This document shows positions 48,354 to 59,191 of a DNA stretch of 64,000 nt, in pieces. Under the pieces are notes generated by a model. That model was not told the origin of the DNA, made no database searches, and saw nothing but the letters and a program-made list of their open reading frames with translations. Both the position numbers and the translations under genes were made by a program. Origin of the DNA: Gentiana macrophylla (Eukaryota; Streptophyta; Magnoliopsida; Gentianales; Gentianaceae); contig CM047809.1 in NCBI GenBank assembly GCA_026214975.1, positions 131,016,561 through 131,080,560 of the forward strand, in the 5' to 3' direction. Position 1 is the first letter of the stretch; the number at the start of each line of letters is the position of its first letter.

Positions 48354-49440
48354 CAAGGAGATACACTTGGGAATTTGTGGAAACCACCCCGGAGCTCGGA
48401 CCTTAGCTAGGAAGTGTAGGTTGTTCGGCTACTATTGGCCAACAATGTTGGAAAATGCTAAAGAGTTGGTGGAAAAATGCAAATCGTGCCAGGTGCACAA
48501 AAATCTGTCACATCAGCCATCCCAGGACATGGTCCCGGTAGTATCTCCTTGGCCTTTTGACCAGTGGGGGGTAGATCTAGTGGGGCCACTTCCAAGAGCT
48601 CCGTGCAATGTCCGATTCTTGATCGTAGCAAAGGACTATTTCACCAAGTGGGTTGAGGCTGAACCGCTAGCTACCATAACAGGGAAAGAGATACAAAATT
48701 CTTGTGGAAGAACATAGTGTGAAGGTATGGAATACCGAAAACTCTAATTTCGCACAATGGAACTCAATTTGAAGATAAAATTGTCGAGAATGGTGTCTTG
48801 ACTTGCACATAACTCAACATTTCACATCGGTCGGTTATCCCAAGCTAATGGGCAAGTCGAATAGACCAACAAGCGGATCAAGACTGGATCAAGAAACGCC
48901 AGAGAAAGAAGGATAAAGTTAGACCGAGCACTTGCCTAACATCTTATGGGCGTCATGCAACAACACCCAACTCGCCACCGGAGAAACTCCATTCACCGCC
49001 AATGGCTACGGGCGATGATTCCGGCTAAGATCGGCCTATCATCGCCACGAACAGCGCTCTACTTGGAAGATCAATAGTTAACCGAGCTCAGACACTCTAA
49101 AGATGACTTGGAAGAAGCTCGGAATGTGGCCTTCATAAGAATGGCTAAGTATAAGCAGCAAATATCTTAGTACTACAACTCCCGAGTTAAGCACTCGTAA
49201 TTTAAAGAGGGAGATCTGGTACTCAGAAAATGATGTCAGCAGACAAGGACCTCAAGAGAAACTTGATCCGAACTGGGAAGGACCATATAAAGTGGTCAAG
49301 GTGCATGGGAAAGGAGCCTATCAATTGGCTGATGCAAATGGCGAGGATCAGACTCCTCTCACCGGAATTCATCCAATCTAAGGAAATTCTATGTTTATGA
49401 CAGGTTCCAGACTTTATTTAAGCGTTGTTTACTTTTTATG
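48354..49440 (+). pseudogene. Gypsy integrase
   Basis: Zinc-binding part HLGICGNHPGARTLARK (continuing from before the solo LTR) with CKSCQVHKN. The core follows with WPFDQWGVDLVGPLP and AKDYFTKWVEAEPL, up to about 48715. The remainder to about 49400 (HGTQF/GYPQ-like pieces and KFYVYDRFQ) is shifted several times. Confidence 0.82.
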
Positions 49441-49518
49441 TCTTAATAAGATGTATAAAAACATCAGATATTAAATAAATATTTCGTTTACACTTGTGAA
49501 TTATTTTTGATTATAACT

Positions 49519-49960
49519 GAGCCGCAGGTCGGTCTCAGAAAAAGTTTGCAAAGAACAAACTCAAATAGTCTGCATGACAGACTCAACGAACTGAACCGGA
49601 GGTCGGTCTCAGAAAAAGTTTGCAAAGGACAAACTCAAATAGTCTGTAGCACAGACTCAACGAACTGAACCGCAGGTCGGTCTCAGAAAAAGTTTGTAAA
49701 AGACAAACTCAAATAGTCTGCATGACAGACTAAACGAACTGAACCGTAGGTCGGTCTCAGAAAATGTTTGCAAAGGACAAACTCAAATAGTCTGCAGGAC
49801 AAACTCAACGAACTAAACCGCAGGTCGGTCTCAGAAAAAGTTTGCAAAGGACAAACTCAAATAGTCTGCAGGACAGACTCAACGAACTGATCCGCAGGTC
49901 GGTATCATAAAGAGTTTGCAACATACAAACTAAAAGTCTGCAAGACATTTATCATCGCTT
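49519..49960 (+). repeat. 74-bp tandem repeat array in the Gypsy 3' region
   Basis: The word ACCGCAGGTCGGTCTCAG and its variants begin at a strict 74-base spacing (49519, 49593, 49667, 49741, 49815, 49889). The unit continues AAAAAGTTTGCAAAGGACAA ... AGTCTGCAGGACAGACTCAA. Six copies; the last is shortened and diverged. Related AGTCTGCAGGACAGAC words continue to about 50120. Confidence 0.93.
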
Positions 49961-50409
49961 TCTATAATACTTACTTTACAAGACGGACGATCAGATCTGA
50001 GATACTTGGACATTTTGAAGTAATCAAACTCTCCAAGTCTGCAGGACAGACGATCAGCGTATAAGTACGCTCAAGGCTAATACTTAGCAAGTTGAAGTAA
50101 TCATACTTCCTAAGTTTGCAGGATGAGATTTATCAACACTTACAATCAAGAACATCATTCAAAAAGAAAAACTTTGTAAAGGATGTTCGCGTGGGGGTAA
50201 AGGACCCTAAGCTATGCTTAAAATAAAAGCAAAGACAAAACCAAAAGCCAAAGTAATAGTAATAAATGGTTGAACGCCAAAGAGGAAAATATACAAATTA
50301 CGGAACAAGTGCCAAAAAGGCACAAATTGTCAAGAACAAATAACAAAAGTTGTAAGTTATTACGTGATTTGTTCAATAAGTTCAACAAAATAATAAAGGC
50401 TTGATCCTA

Positions 50410-53400
50410 GGAATCGGCAGCAGAATCTTGGTGCTGATCTAAGGGCGTATTGGGGAGCTGAGCTGAAGACGTACTGGCATTCTGGGCAGCAGGTCTACGA
50501 CCATATTTTGTAGCCAGGTCCTCACCAGCTTGAAACTCTTTAAGCTTGGCCTAGTACATATGATTGCCACCTGGCTTGTAAAGCCTGCCATGTTGAAGAT
50601 CTGAAACGATCAGGTGAGGGCACTGCTCTTTGGCCTGATTAATGCCCAGGGTGTACCCATGGCTTAGAATTGAGCCAAGTAAAACCTTCAGGGCCCCCGT
50701 GAAGTGAGCAGAGCTCTTGTAATCGTGAATGGCTTGAGCGATCCGAGCAGGCATCTCAGCCTCAAGTCCACGATCATCACAAAGTTTTGCCAGGGCCTCC
50801 TCCTGCAGGCAAATAATAGCGCGAGGCGCCGCTCTTTCAACTCAACTTGCGAGCCTCACACAATCTTCTCCACTTTCAGATCTGGGCATCCTTGGATAGA
50901 GACCCGCCCTTGTGCTTGTTACGGCTGGTAGAATGGTCGGCGATCCGCTTCTCCAGAGAGGCCTTCTAGGTGAAGAAGTCGTTGAGCCTGTGTAAGACCT
51001 CTTTCCCAGCCTTAACAGCCAGGAAATACCAAGAGTATAAAATGAACTAGGGTCAGTACGAGCCAAGGATAACAAAAGGAAAAGTCAAAAAATACAAGGA
51101 AGGAAACTCACAATAGAGGCCAGATCCTTATCCGGCAGTTCTGCCAAGAACTCAACTGAAGAAGAAGAAGCCCCCTCAGGGGCATCTTGACCAGACCTGG
51201 CCCTCTTATGCCCAGATCGAGAGCATTGTCGGGCCTGTTCTCCAGGATCAGAGACGTCAAGGATGATCAGGCTATCATCTCTTTGTTTAGTATGCTGCGT
51301 GCCAGCAGCTAGGTCACCCTGCTAAAGACCCTCTGTAGGAGGATCCTCATGATTGACCTCAGGATTAGCCAGATCAGGCTCGCTCAAGATCATCCTCCAG
51401 AGCCTCCAGGTCCTGAAGTGGCTCATTCTGCTCAGGCACAACCTCCCCTTCCTCAAATGCCTATTCAAAGATGTCAGCAAAATTGGCCACTGAAAAGAAA
51501 GAGAAGAGAATATCAGTACAAGCAAAGAAGAAAGCAAAGTAGTATAAACGTATAAAGCTAAACAGGTAATTAGCAAAAAGGAAAATCCTACAAGTGTTGT
51601 ACTCCTCTTGAGTGAGCCTCAGGTAGGGCTCAAGGCCCGAATCGGCTAAGCGAGCTGCCTCGATCAATACGGTAGGCCACTGTTCGTGATCCAAGGGAAA
51701 ATGCTCTTTGTACACAGTACAATACCCTTCTAGGGGCTGATGAGCATACATATGCACTCCCATGATCGCGTGGAAGTCACTAATGTCGATATTACTAGTA
51801 AGAATACTTGGTACATCGCAGTATAGTAAGTGCGAGTCAATGTCGATTCCACAGAGACAATGCAACTTATACTTATAAACAATTCTAACCTAATCAAGAA
51901 GCAACAAAAAGGCGGTCATTGATCAACAATAACATAAAAGAAAACAAACATTGGTATTCTCTCCCTCTCCTCACCCATCTACTAACTTGGTTCAGTTAAT
52001 CGTTATGTTTACTTCCCCACATAATTTCCTTATATTAATCGTGAGCTTTATTATTATCGTATTCATCAGCTACGGGTGCAATTCATACTCCTATATACTC
52101 CAACAATGGTAGTAGACAATCTATACGCAAGCTACCCTCCTTAATTGGTCCGTAATAGCCCGTACGCATAAAGAACTAGAACTGCCGATATTGAGAGTTA
52201 CCTCATACCGCTAACCCGCCTAGACAGCTGTCGACACTGATCAACACGTTCCTAGGGTCCATCAAGACTATGTCCTAATTAACACTTCACTTACAGTCCT
52301 TCATGTTAATTTACGAATTACGAATACTAGATTGGCCAGACCTATTACTCGTTTTAATTATTCCTGCCGATCAACGTAGCTGTAGTGAATCCCAGTTTAG
52401 GTTTTCTAAAACATGCCTCGGTAAACCAGTATAGACCTCCGGTTTACCAAGGGCGGCTTTTCCTAAGTTCAGATCTACATTGCTCAAGATGATTAAAATA
52501 AGTAAATCATAGGGTAATTAAATATGCAGATTAACTAAAATACATAAATACGAATAGATCTACATATTGAAGATAATAAAGGAACGTTCAAAGCTTCATA
52601 CCTTCAATAATGGAGATCTAACTCGATCTACTCAAGTTAGAGATGATGGAAGAAGGGAGGAAACCGAAAACAACTCTCCAAAGCTCAAGAAAACTATATA
52701 TAATATATGTAATGCAAAACTTATTGGAACTTATGAATCATATGAAGAACTCTGTTAATGCGGCCTTATATAGATACAATAGCCGACTTAAGACTCTCTA
52801 AAACCCTAACCGACCTAGACAATGCGGCAGAATCAATTTCTTGGCAAACAAGACGCCGGTTTACCGGGCCTAGCCTTTGGGTTACCGGGCCTTTTATTCC
52901 TCTTTTTCTTCAGCAGATCTCTTCTTGGACTTTAATCACTCGGCCCAATGTACTTCTTTTGATCCAAATCCATTCTCCAATGCTCCATATTCGGTACATC
53001 CTATAAAACACGCAAAACAAGACAAAACAGTACCAAAACCTCGGGAAAATAACATAGATGAAGAATCAAGATCCTGCGAACACGCACATAGCATTTAACA
53101 CATATTCCAAGTAATAACGAGCCTATTTATCCTCTCTTGAGCATAATTCGGGTTGAATATAGGTACGATTATTGGTAACCATTTAGGACGTCATCATCAG
53201 GCAGTAGGGGAGCATAATGGTCCATATCAATATGATATGCATTACATGTCTCCAGGATATCATCCTGGGTGATCTTGGATCTAACGCTGAAGCAACCAAT
53301 AGCTGTCCTAGCAGTCATGTGATCTCTAAGGCTTTGGTATAGAGAGGTGAATCCAAAAGATGAATAGGGCCTGGTTGGGTTAGCAAGGGGCTGATCTTCA

Positions 53401-53557
53401 GCGATCTACTCCAAACTTCTGCGAGCAGCAATTGTGTTAAGCGCAGGAACGTTTATTGGACCCCCAGGTTGGATAACTGGTTGATTAAATTTGTTTTCAG
53501 ACTCGGAATAAGACTCAAACTCCTTTTCAATTGTGTTACTAGATGCAGTGTTTGCCC
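50410..53557 (-). pseudogene. antisense, apparently spliced ORF of the Tat element
   Basis: Starts at the ATG ending at 53557 and reads MRANTASSNTIEKEFESYSE. One in-frame TAG lies near 53410; then it is open through GFTSLYQSLRDHMTARTAIG and DDILETCNAYHIDMDHYAPL to the insertion at 53184. Beyond the insertion the same frame continues LTSNIDISDFHAIMGVHMYA ... ARLADSGLEPYLRLTQEEYN. A plausible intron (GTAGGATTTT near 51592 to TTTTCAG near 51492) leads into an acidic exon. Another donor, ATT|GTGAGTTTCC, is near 51112. The final open part, IAQAIHDYKSSAHFTGALKV, is at 50551-50754. Function unknown. Antisense extra ORFs are known in Tat/Grande-type elements. Several stops make this copy inactive. 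Confidence 0.55.
51803..53184. mobile_element. unclassified insertion in the antisense ORF
   Basis: Removing it joins ...DDDV to LTSNID in one frame, which defines the edges to within a few bases. The sequence starts with AATACTTGGTACATCGCAG and CGATTCCACAGAGACAATGC. It carries no coding region beyond short ORFs. A CGAGTC...AACACCCC-style relative begins near 62740. No clear inverted ends or target duplication were found. Confidence 0.55.
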
Positions 53558-53909
53558 TCATCAACCGGGAAATACAGAAACAAAAAAGAAGAACTTAGAA
53601 ATTAAAAAGAGAACAAAAGCTTACTTGAGAAATGCAAAGTCTTGAGAGGGAGAAAATCTTCGGTTTAATAGCAAATGGGAGAAGAGGGAAAGTCTGAAAT
53701 GAAGGGACAGTTTATAACATCCCTCCTGACATGCAAACGGTGTCAGTTATGAAAAGGAGAGAAAAACTCCTCGAATCCCGCAAGTACAATGATGGCCCAT
53801 TTAATAGACTACCAGCTAGCAGCTAGACGATTCAAAACGTGAGATCGGATAATGTCCTACCAAACCGCCAAATGATACAGACCTGACCAACTAAAAGAGT
53901 AAGATCAGA

Positions 53910-53922
53910 TCTGGGGGACTTA
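53910..53922 (+). other. Gypsy polypurine tract
   Basis: TCTGGGGGACTTA directly before the 3' LTR. Confidence 0.7.
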
Positions 53923-54579
53923 TGATGATATCTGACCCGAGCTAAGCCACGTGTCATCCTTGAAGGGTGCGTAATAAATGATTAGTCCTTAAACTAAGGG
54001 CATTAAAGGCCGGGCCCTGAGAGCATACCATGTAAGGCGGGGCCCTTACCCCATGTGAGAGATCGGCATATATTCCTCCTCCAAACCACCGTGGGTCGGC
54101 CAAGGTCCAGCGGAGAGGAATTGCCCGGGCCGCCATAAGTGGCTACGGCGGGTCGAGCGCAGATGCTCAAGAACCCGGTCATTATTCAACGTAGTGGATA
54201 ACTAAAGATAAATAAGGGAAGAATCCTAAGTCATAAAGACTCTGATCCTGACATTTAAAATTGTCCATAATTCTCTCTAAAGTATAGGGATTAATGCGTG
54301 TATATCCTTAGGAATAATAATAATAATTTATAATACTTGCGTAGCAAGTAATAAAGCGGGATGCCACCTATATAAACAATCCTAAGGAACTACGAAAGAC
54401 TTGATTCCAATTCAACTATTGGATACGTAGGCAACTCCCGAGAAATAACTCAAGAGCTCAGTCTAAACAAATAACCAAACACGTCCCACTTTACACAAAT
54501 TAGGGTTTCTAGGGTTTAAGATCTCTATCACAAAAGAGATTGACCAGATAATTCTGTAGACGATTTCCAAAGATCGCCA
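53923..54579 (+). repeat. Gypsy 3' LTR
   Basis: Pairs with 42089-42746 along its whole length. It ends ...GATCGCCA, where the 5' copy ends ...GCATTGTCA. Confidence 0.92.
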
Positions 54580-55029
54580 ATATTAAATATACAAAGAAAG
54601 AAAGAGACAAAATGTCAAACTAACTAACGAAGATAAAAGACAACACATCAAATTTAACGTGAAGTAAAAAAAGACAAAACATTAGATAACTAACAAAAAG
54701 AAAATGTCAAAACATCAAGTTCGGTCAAATTGTCTACCTTTGTATTGATCCCTTCTATTATTGATAGAACTTCTGCCTTCATTATCCTGCTTTCCCTTCC
54801 CCATGCATCTCAACTGATCAAAAAAAGGTATCATGATTGTAATCTTATTCCAGCGCTATGGATTTTTGATGGCCGGTCAGCCTGATCGGCTTCCTCCACA
54901 CCGCACACGTATGTATGGTCACATGGGTTGACCCAAGCTAGGGTTTCAGTGATAGCGTATGCCCTAAGCTTCTCTTGCATAGCGCAGCCGGCCTAGGGCG
55001 GCTATTTGGGTGATTAACCCCAAGGAGCC

Positions 55030-55790
55030 CACAAAAACTTTTGTAGCTGTCGTCGGCTCTTCCGCATCGCCTCGCACCAACATACCCGATTTCGGACACC
55101 TAGCAATTTGTCGGAGCAAACCTGCATTCTTCATCTGAAAGAATGAACTAAAGGTACTATCAAAACCAATTGAGAATGCTCTTAATTTTTGGTCGTTTTC
55201 CAAACTATAGACCTAGAATGGACGATATTCGGAAGATTTTTACGAAACTGGAACTGAAATCGGAATGTAAGGTTGACTTACTTGATAACCGCAATCTGCT
55301 TATTCAAACTAGATGCCAAGATGATTATAATCGTCTGTTTACTAGCTAGAAGGGAATGGTTCTTCCAGAAGTTTCCAATGCATATTTTGAAGTAGACCAT
55401 TGATTATTGTCTCAATGAGAAAGCATCATCAGTCCCGGTTTGGTTCGAATCGCCAGGGTTGCCACTGTCGTTGTTTAATAATCACTATCTCTGAAAGTTA
55501 ACATCCTAATTGGTTGACACCTATAGCTGGACAATGCTACCCTTTATCTTCGTAGGCCCTCGATTGCCAGGGTGCTTGTGGAAGTGGATATCTTGAAACC
55601 AATGTGCCAACGTATATGTATTGGAGAAGATGCTCATGATGGTTTTAGCAACATACTATAGTAGAAACATGACCTTGTTACTGTGAATTATGTAGACATA
55701 TTGGCCACAGTGAAAATACGTGTCGGAAGAAAAACCCTCCGAAACATGAAGAGGAGCGTGAAGGGAAAGAGTCCCAAAAAAAAGACTCAA
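55030..55790 (+). pseudogene. LINE-1-type ORF1 remnant (DUF4283 plus CCHC knuckle)
   Basis: A recognisable block reads RPRMDDIRKIFTKLELKSEC, KVDLLDNRNLLIQTRCQDDY and NRLF (55209-55345). After shifts come VWFESPGLPLSLFNNHYL-type sequence (55438-55490), RPSIARVLVEVDILKPMCQR-like residues (55556-55610), and the zinc knuckle CELCRHIGHSENTC (C-x2-C-x4-H-x4-C, around 55680-55720). This is the layout of plant L1 ORF1 RNA-binding proteins. Upstream, KTFVAVVGSSASPR (55031) probably belongs to its N-terminal part. Frameshifts and stops throughout; no ORF2 follows. Confidence 0.68.
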
Positions 55791-56095
55791 ATCTATAGGC
55801 TAAAAGAAAATAATGCGCATCCGATGACGGAGGCTTCTAATACCTCAAATCCATCACAAGAAGAGCAAAGGAAATATAACAAAAATGGAGATGATTCTCT
55901 AAATAATGTTTTGGTTGAGGTCAACGACATATGGGTAGTGAGATGGAGAATATTGAGGAATCTTATGTGGATGACTTCATTCTTAACAAGGACCTGCGTG
56001 ATTATCAAAGATTGGAAGAGTGATTGGAGCATGATGATTCTCTTATGGATGTCGGGCCATAGCAGTGTATGATCACATCGACTGTGGAATAAAAG

Positions 56096-56527
56096 ATGGA
56101 TGGTGAGAGTAATTGCCTTAATTTGCACCTGCCATCTTCTATTGTTATAAACTTTATTCTAGAGGCTCAGTTAGCTAACATTAATAGACCGTTTCTGCCA
56201 CGAACTTTGTCTTTTAGAGATAAAAAAAAATCTAAAATCACTTTTTTGACTAAGGACAGTGAAGACACTGAAGATGAGGATGATGAGGTCAGTGAAGAAA
56301 ATGGGTTGTCCGTTTATGAGGACTCACAGCACGTTTTCATAAGTCTTACCCTTGGAACAAAAATTGAAGTCAAGCTTGGAGTGGACATACAAGGCATCTA
56401 TATACCACATCTTAATACACTAGATACTGAGACGAGTCTCACGCTTGGCACAATGATCCAAGAGATCAAAAATAAGAAAGGGAATCCTACGGTTAGGAAC
56501 AAAAAAATAACAGGTTCACTTAAATAA
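56096..56527 (+). pseudogene. acidic ORF downstream of LINE ORF1
   Basis: A 143-residue frame with an acidic stretch DSEDTEDEDDEVSEENG and a Lys-rich C-terminus. No domain recognised. It may be the C-terminal tail of the LINE ORF1 or unrelated. The only support is the long open frame and charged, protein-like composition. Confidence 0.3.
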
Positions 56528-56620
56528 TTTAGCTTAAGGTCTTTCCATTTTCTTTCTAAGCCTATATAATGTAGTAGTTGCCTATGGATAGAGTCGGCCC
56601 TTGTATACGATAAATATTTA

Positions 56621-56898
56621 CTCCGTATCAAAATAACTATCAAAAAGATAAAATTATTCCACTTTTTATTATGCAGTTTTATTTCCAAAGCACTTGTATA
56701 TAACATGTTTTTCGTATATCTACCATTATTATTTTGTTAATGAGTGATCGAGAGAATAAAAACAGCACTGCATGCGTGCATTAATTATAATCTAGGTTAT
56801 TTCTTTAGTCATTTTAACATTGAATTTAAAGCATTAACTTATCTTCTTAATTCGTGTGTTTGTTTGTCATTTGCATCAGTTATTTTGGGACGACCGTG
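56621..56898. mobile_element. Stowaway-like MITE (degenerate)
   Basis: The left end CTCCGTATCAAAATAACT pairs with the right end AGTTATTTTGGGACGACCG, preceded by TA on the left. Its end is not sharply defined. Confidence 0.5.
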
Positions 56899-57725
56899 GA
56901 AAAATAAACTTCATACGTTTTTAAATATCTGAGACAGTTGGTAGAAGAACTCTTATTAAGAATGTGATTTAATTCTATGACTTTGCGTCTTCAACGATTA
57001 AAAATCTCATAATACAATTAATGCAGCTTTTCTTTTAACTTTATCTAAGATTAAATAAGGGTAGAAAGTAAAATAGAAGGAATTTTTTTGACAACGTATG
57101 TTTTAATATTAGATTCTCACTTGTCCATTTCTAAAAGTTGGGACCATTGATACAGTGAGACAAGCGACATTACCCAATACCAAATTCTCTAGGTTTTCAA
57201 AAGCATGAGAACCATTCATAAAATGAAATTAAGTGATAATACACCATTCAATGCTTGCCAACCATGTACTATCACATTTGAAATCATAGAAGATATGCCT
57301 TAAATTATTAATTAAAACACTAATCGACTGATACTTCTGGGTCAAAAATCAAGAGCGCCGGTGAAGCTTTTCATAAGATGTTGAAATATAAAACGTTAAT
57401 TACATATTTTCAATTAATTTAAGCTTTTAAGAGTTTATAAATCGACATGGTATCAGAACACTAGATAATAAGTTAAACATGTATCTTTGCAAGCATTGTT
57501 GTTTCATTTATATAGTTTCAAATTCCAGGTCTCCCAAAAACCGTATTATCCGCTTCTCATCGGTGTAAGCTTTACGAAAATATGCTAAGTCAACACCAAC
57601 TGATATCAATTTAAAAACCAATTTATATTAATTGAAATTGTACGTTCAGATCTATGCGGGAGAACTTAAAAAAATTGGACTCATAACAATGACTTCACCC
57701 CACTTTCCTTGATTGAGAAAATGCA
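56899..57725. other. intergenic upstream of the P450, no gene seen
   Basis: AT-rich; no coding potential. Confidence 0.5.
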
Positions 57726-57730
57726 CTGCT

Positions 57731-57990
57731 TGCGTTCCATTTTATTTGTCCGCGTATCTTTTTTGGTTTGTCTTAAAATAAATGTTCATTTTATGCATTA
57801 CTTATCAAATTTCCTTCTCTCTTTACAATATTTGCAATAAAAAAGTGTAATATTAAATGCTGCAACAATTAATTCAATGACATAAATGTAAAAATATTGA
57901 ATCATTTAATTAGATTCTAAACATTAACTACAATTTTCTTAAATTGTGTGAAAATTCAAACATGACATATAAAATAGGACGGATGAAGTT
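57731..57990. mobile_element. Stowaway-like MITE (degenerate)
   Basis: GCGTTCCATTTTATTTGTCC at the left and ACATATAAAATAGGACGGAT at the right are inverted. AT-rich interior, no sharp target duplication. It lies about 210 bp upstream of the P450 start. Confidence 0.5.
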
Positions 57991-58199
57991 TTTTTTTCCC
58001 TTGATTGAGTAAAATTAAAGTTCCTTGTTTTCTGACATGATATAGTTTTTATTTTTCTTTTTATTATAAATTTTATTCACCAAATCAAACCATTTTTAGT
58101 TCTATATAGTTCTATATATCTCACATCCAAATTTGATTTAGCCCCTTTTCATCCCTTCTTAATTTTCTAAAGAAAAAAGTCAAGAACACCATATTTGAC

Positions 58200-59154
58200 A
58201 TGGTGACCATTATCATCACTATTTTTGTCTTAATAATTTTGGTAAAAATATTCCATTTGATTCACAAACATGTCAACAATAGAAGCTTAAACCATCCACC
58301 AGGTTCTACCGGATGGCCAATTCTTGGAGAAAACATACAATTTGGTATGTTGGGAGGCCTTAAATTTGTTCAAGAAAGAATGAATAAACTCTCACAAGAT
58401 GTGTTCAAAACATCACTTTTGGGAGAGAATATGGCAGCAATTTGTGGAGCAAAAGGTAACAAATTCTTCTTTGCAAATGACACCAATCTTTTCATTCCTT
58501 GGTGTCCTAAACCAGCCAAAAGATCACTCTTTTTCCCCGAATTCGCCGACCAACCCCTCGAGGAACTATCCGCAGTTTTGCTTTCTCCATTAGCTGAATT
58601 TCTCAAGCCTGAGGTTTTGAAGCAATACATACCTATCATGGATTCCATAGCTCGTACACGTGTGGAAAATGAATGGGTACCGCACGGACAAGTGTGTGTC
58701 CACCCTCTTTCGAAGAACTACACGTTTGAGTTAGGGTGTCGGTTTTTCATGAGTATGGAAGATCAACAACTTATCAAGAAGCTTCTTGATCATTTTGAAG
58801 TTGTTGTTAAAGGGATTACTTCCTTACCAATTTATCTACCTAGAACATCATACTATAATGCAATTAAAGAAGGTGTTATGTTACGCGACGAGCTTTTGAA
58901 GATTATAAAGGATAGGAGGAAAGATTTAATGGAAAATCATGGAAAAAAATGTCAAGATCTATTGTCTAGATTGGTTCTTTTGGCTGATGAAGATGGAAAA
59001 TATATAAGTGAGAAAGTTATATGTAACAATATTGTTGCTCTTCTTTTGGGTAGCTACGAGACAGCAAGTACATGTATCACTTTTGTGTTGAAGTACCTTG
59101 CTGAATATCCCAACATCTACAAACAAGTTCTCCAAGGTAAAAACATTTCTTATA

Positions 59155-59191
<37 letters not shown>

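Larger units (their letters stand above)
42089..54579 (+). mobile_element. Ty3/Gypsy Tat-type LTR retrotransposon, 12.5 kb
   Basis: LTRs 42089-42746 and 53923-54579 start TGATGATATCTGACCCGA and are flanked by ACATT and ATATT (4 of 5 matching). The order gag, protease, RT, RNase H, a second RNase H-like domain, then integrase, followed by several kilobases of extra sequence with tandem repeats and an antisense ORF, is characteristic of the Tat branch. Coding parts carry many frameshifts. Two later insertions (46941-48348 and about 51803-53184) lie inside it. Confidence 0.92.

Noticed and set aside
58370..58648. 92-residue minus-strand ORF in P450 exon 1
   Set aside because: Shadow of the intact P450 frame.
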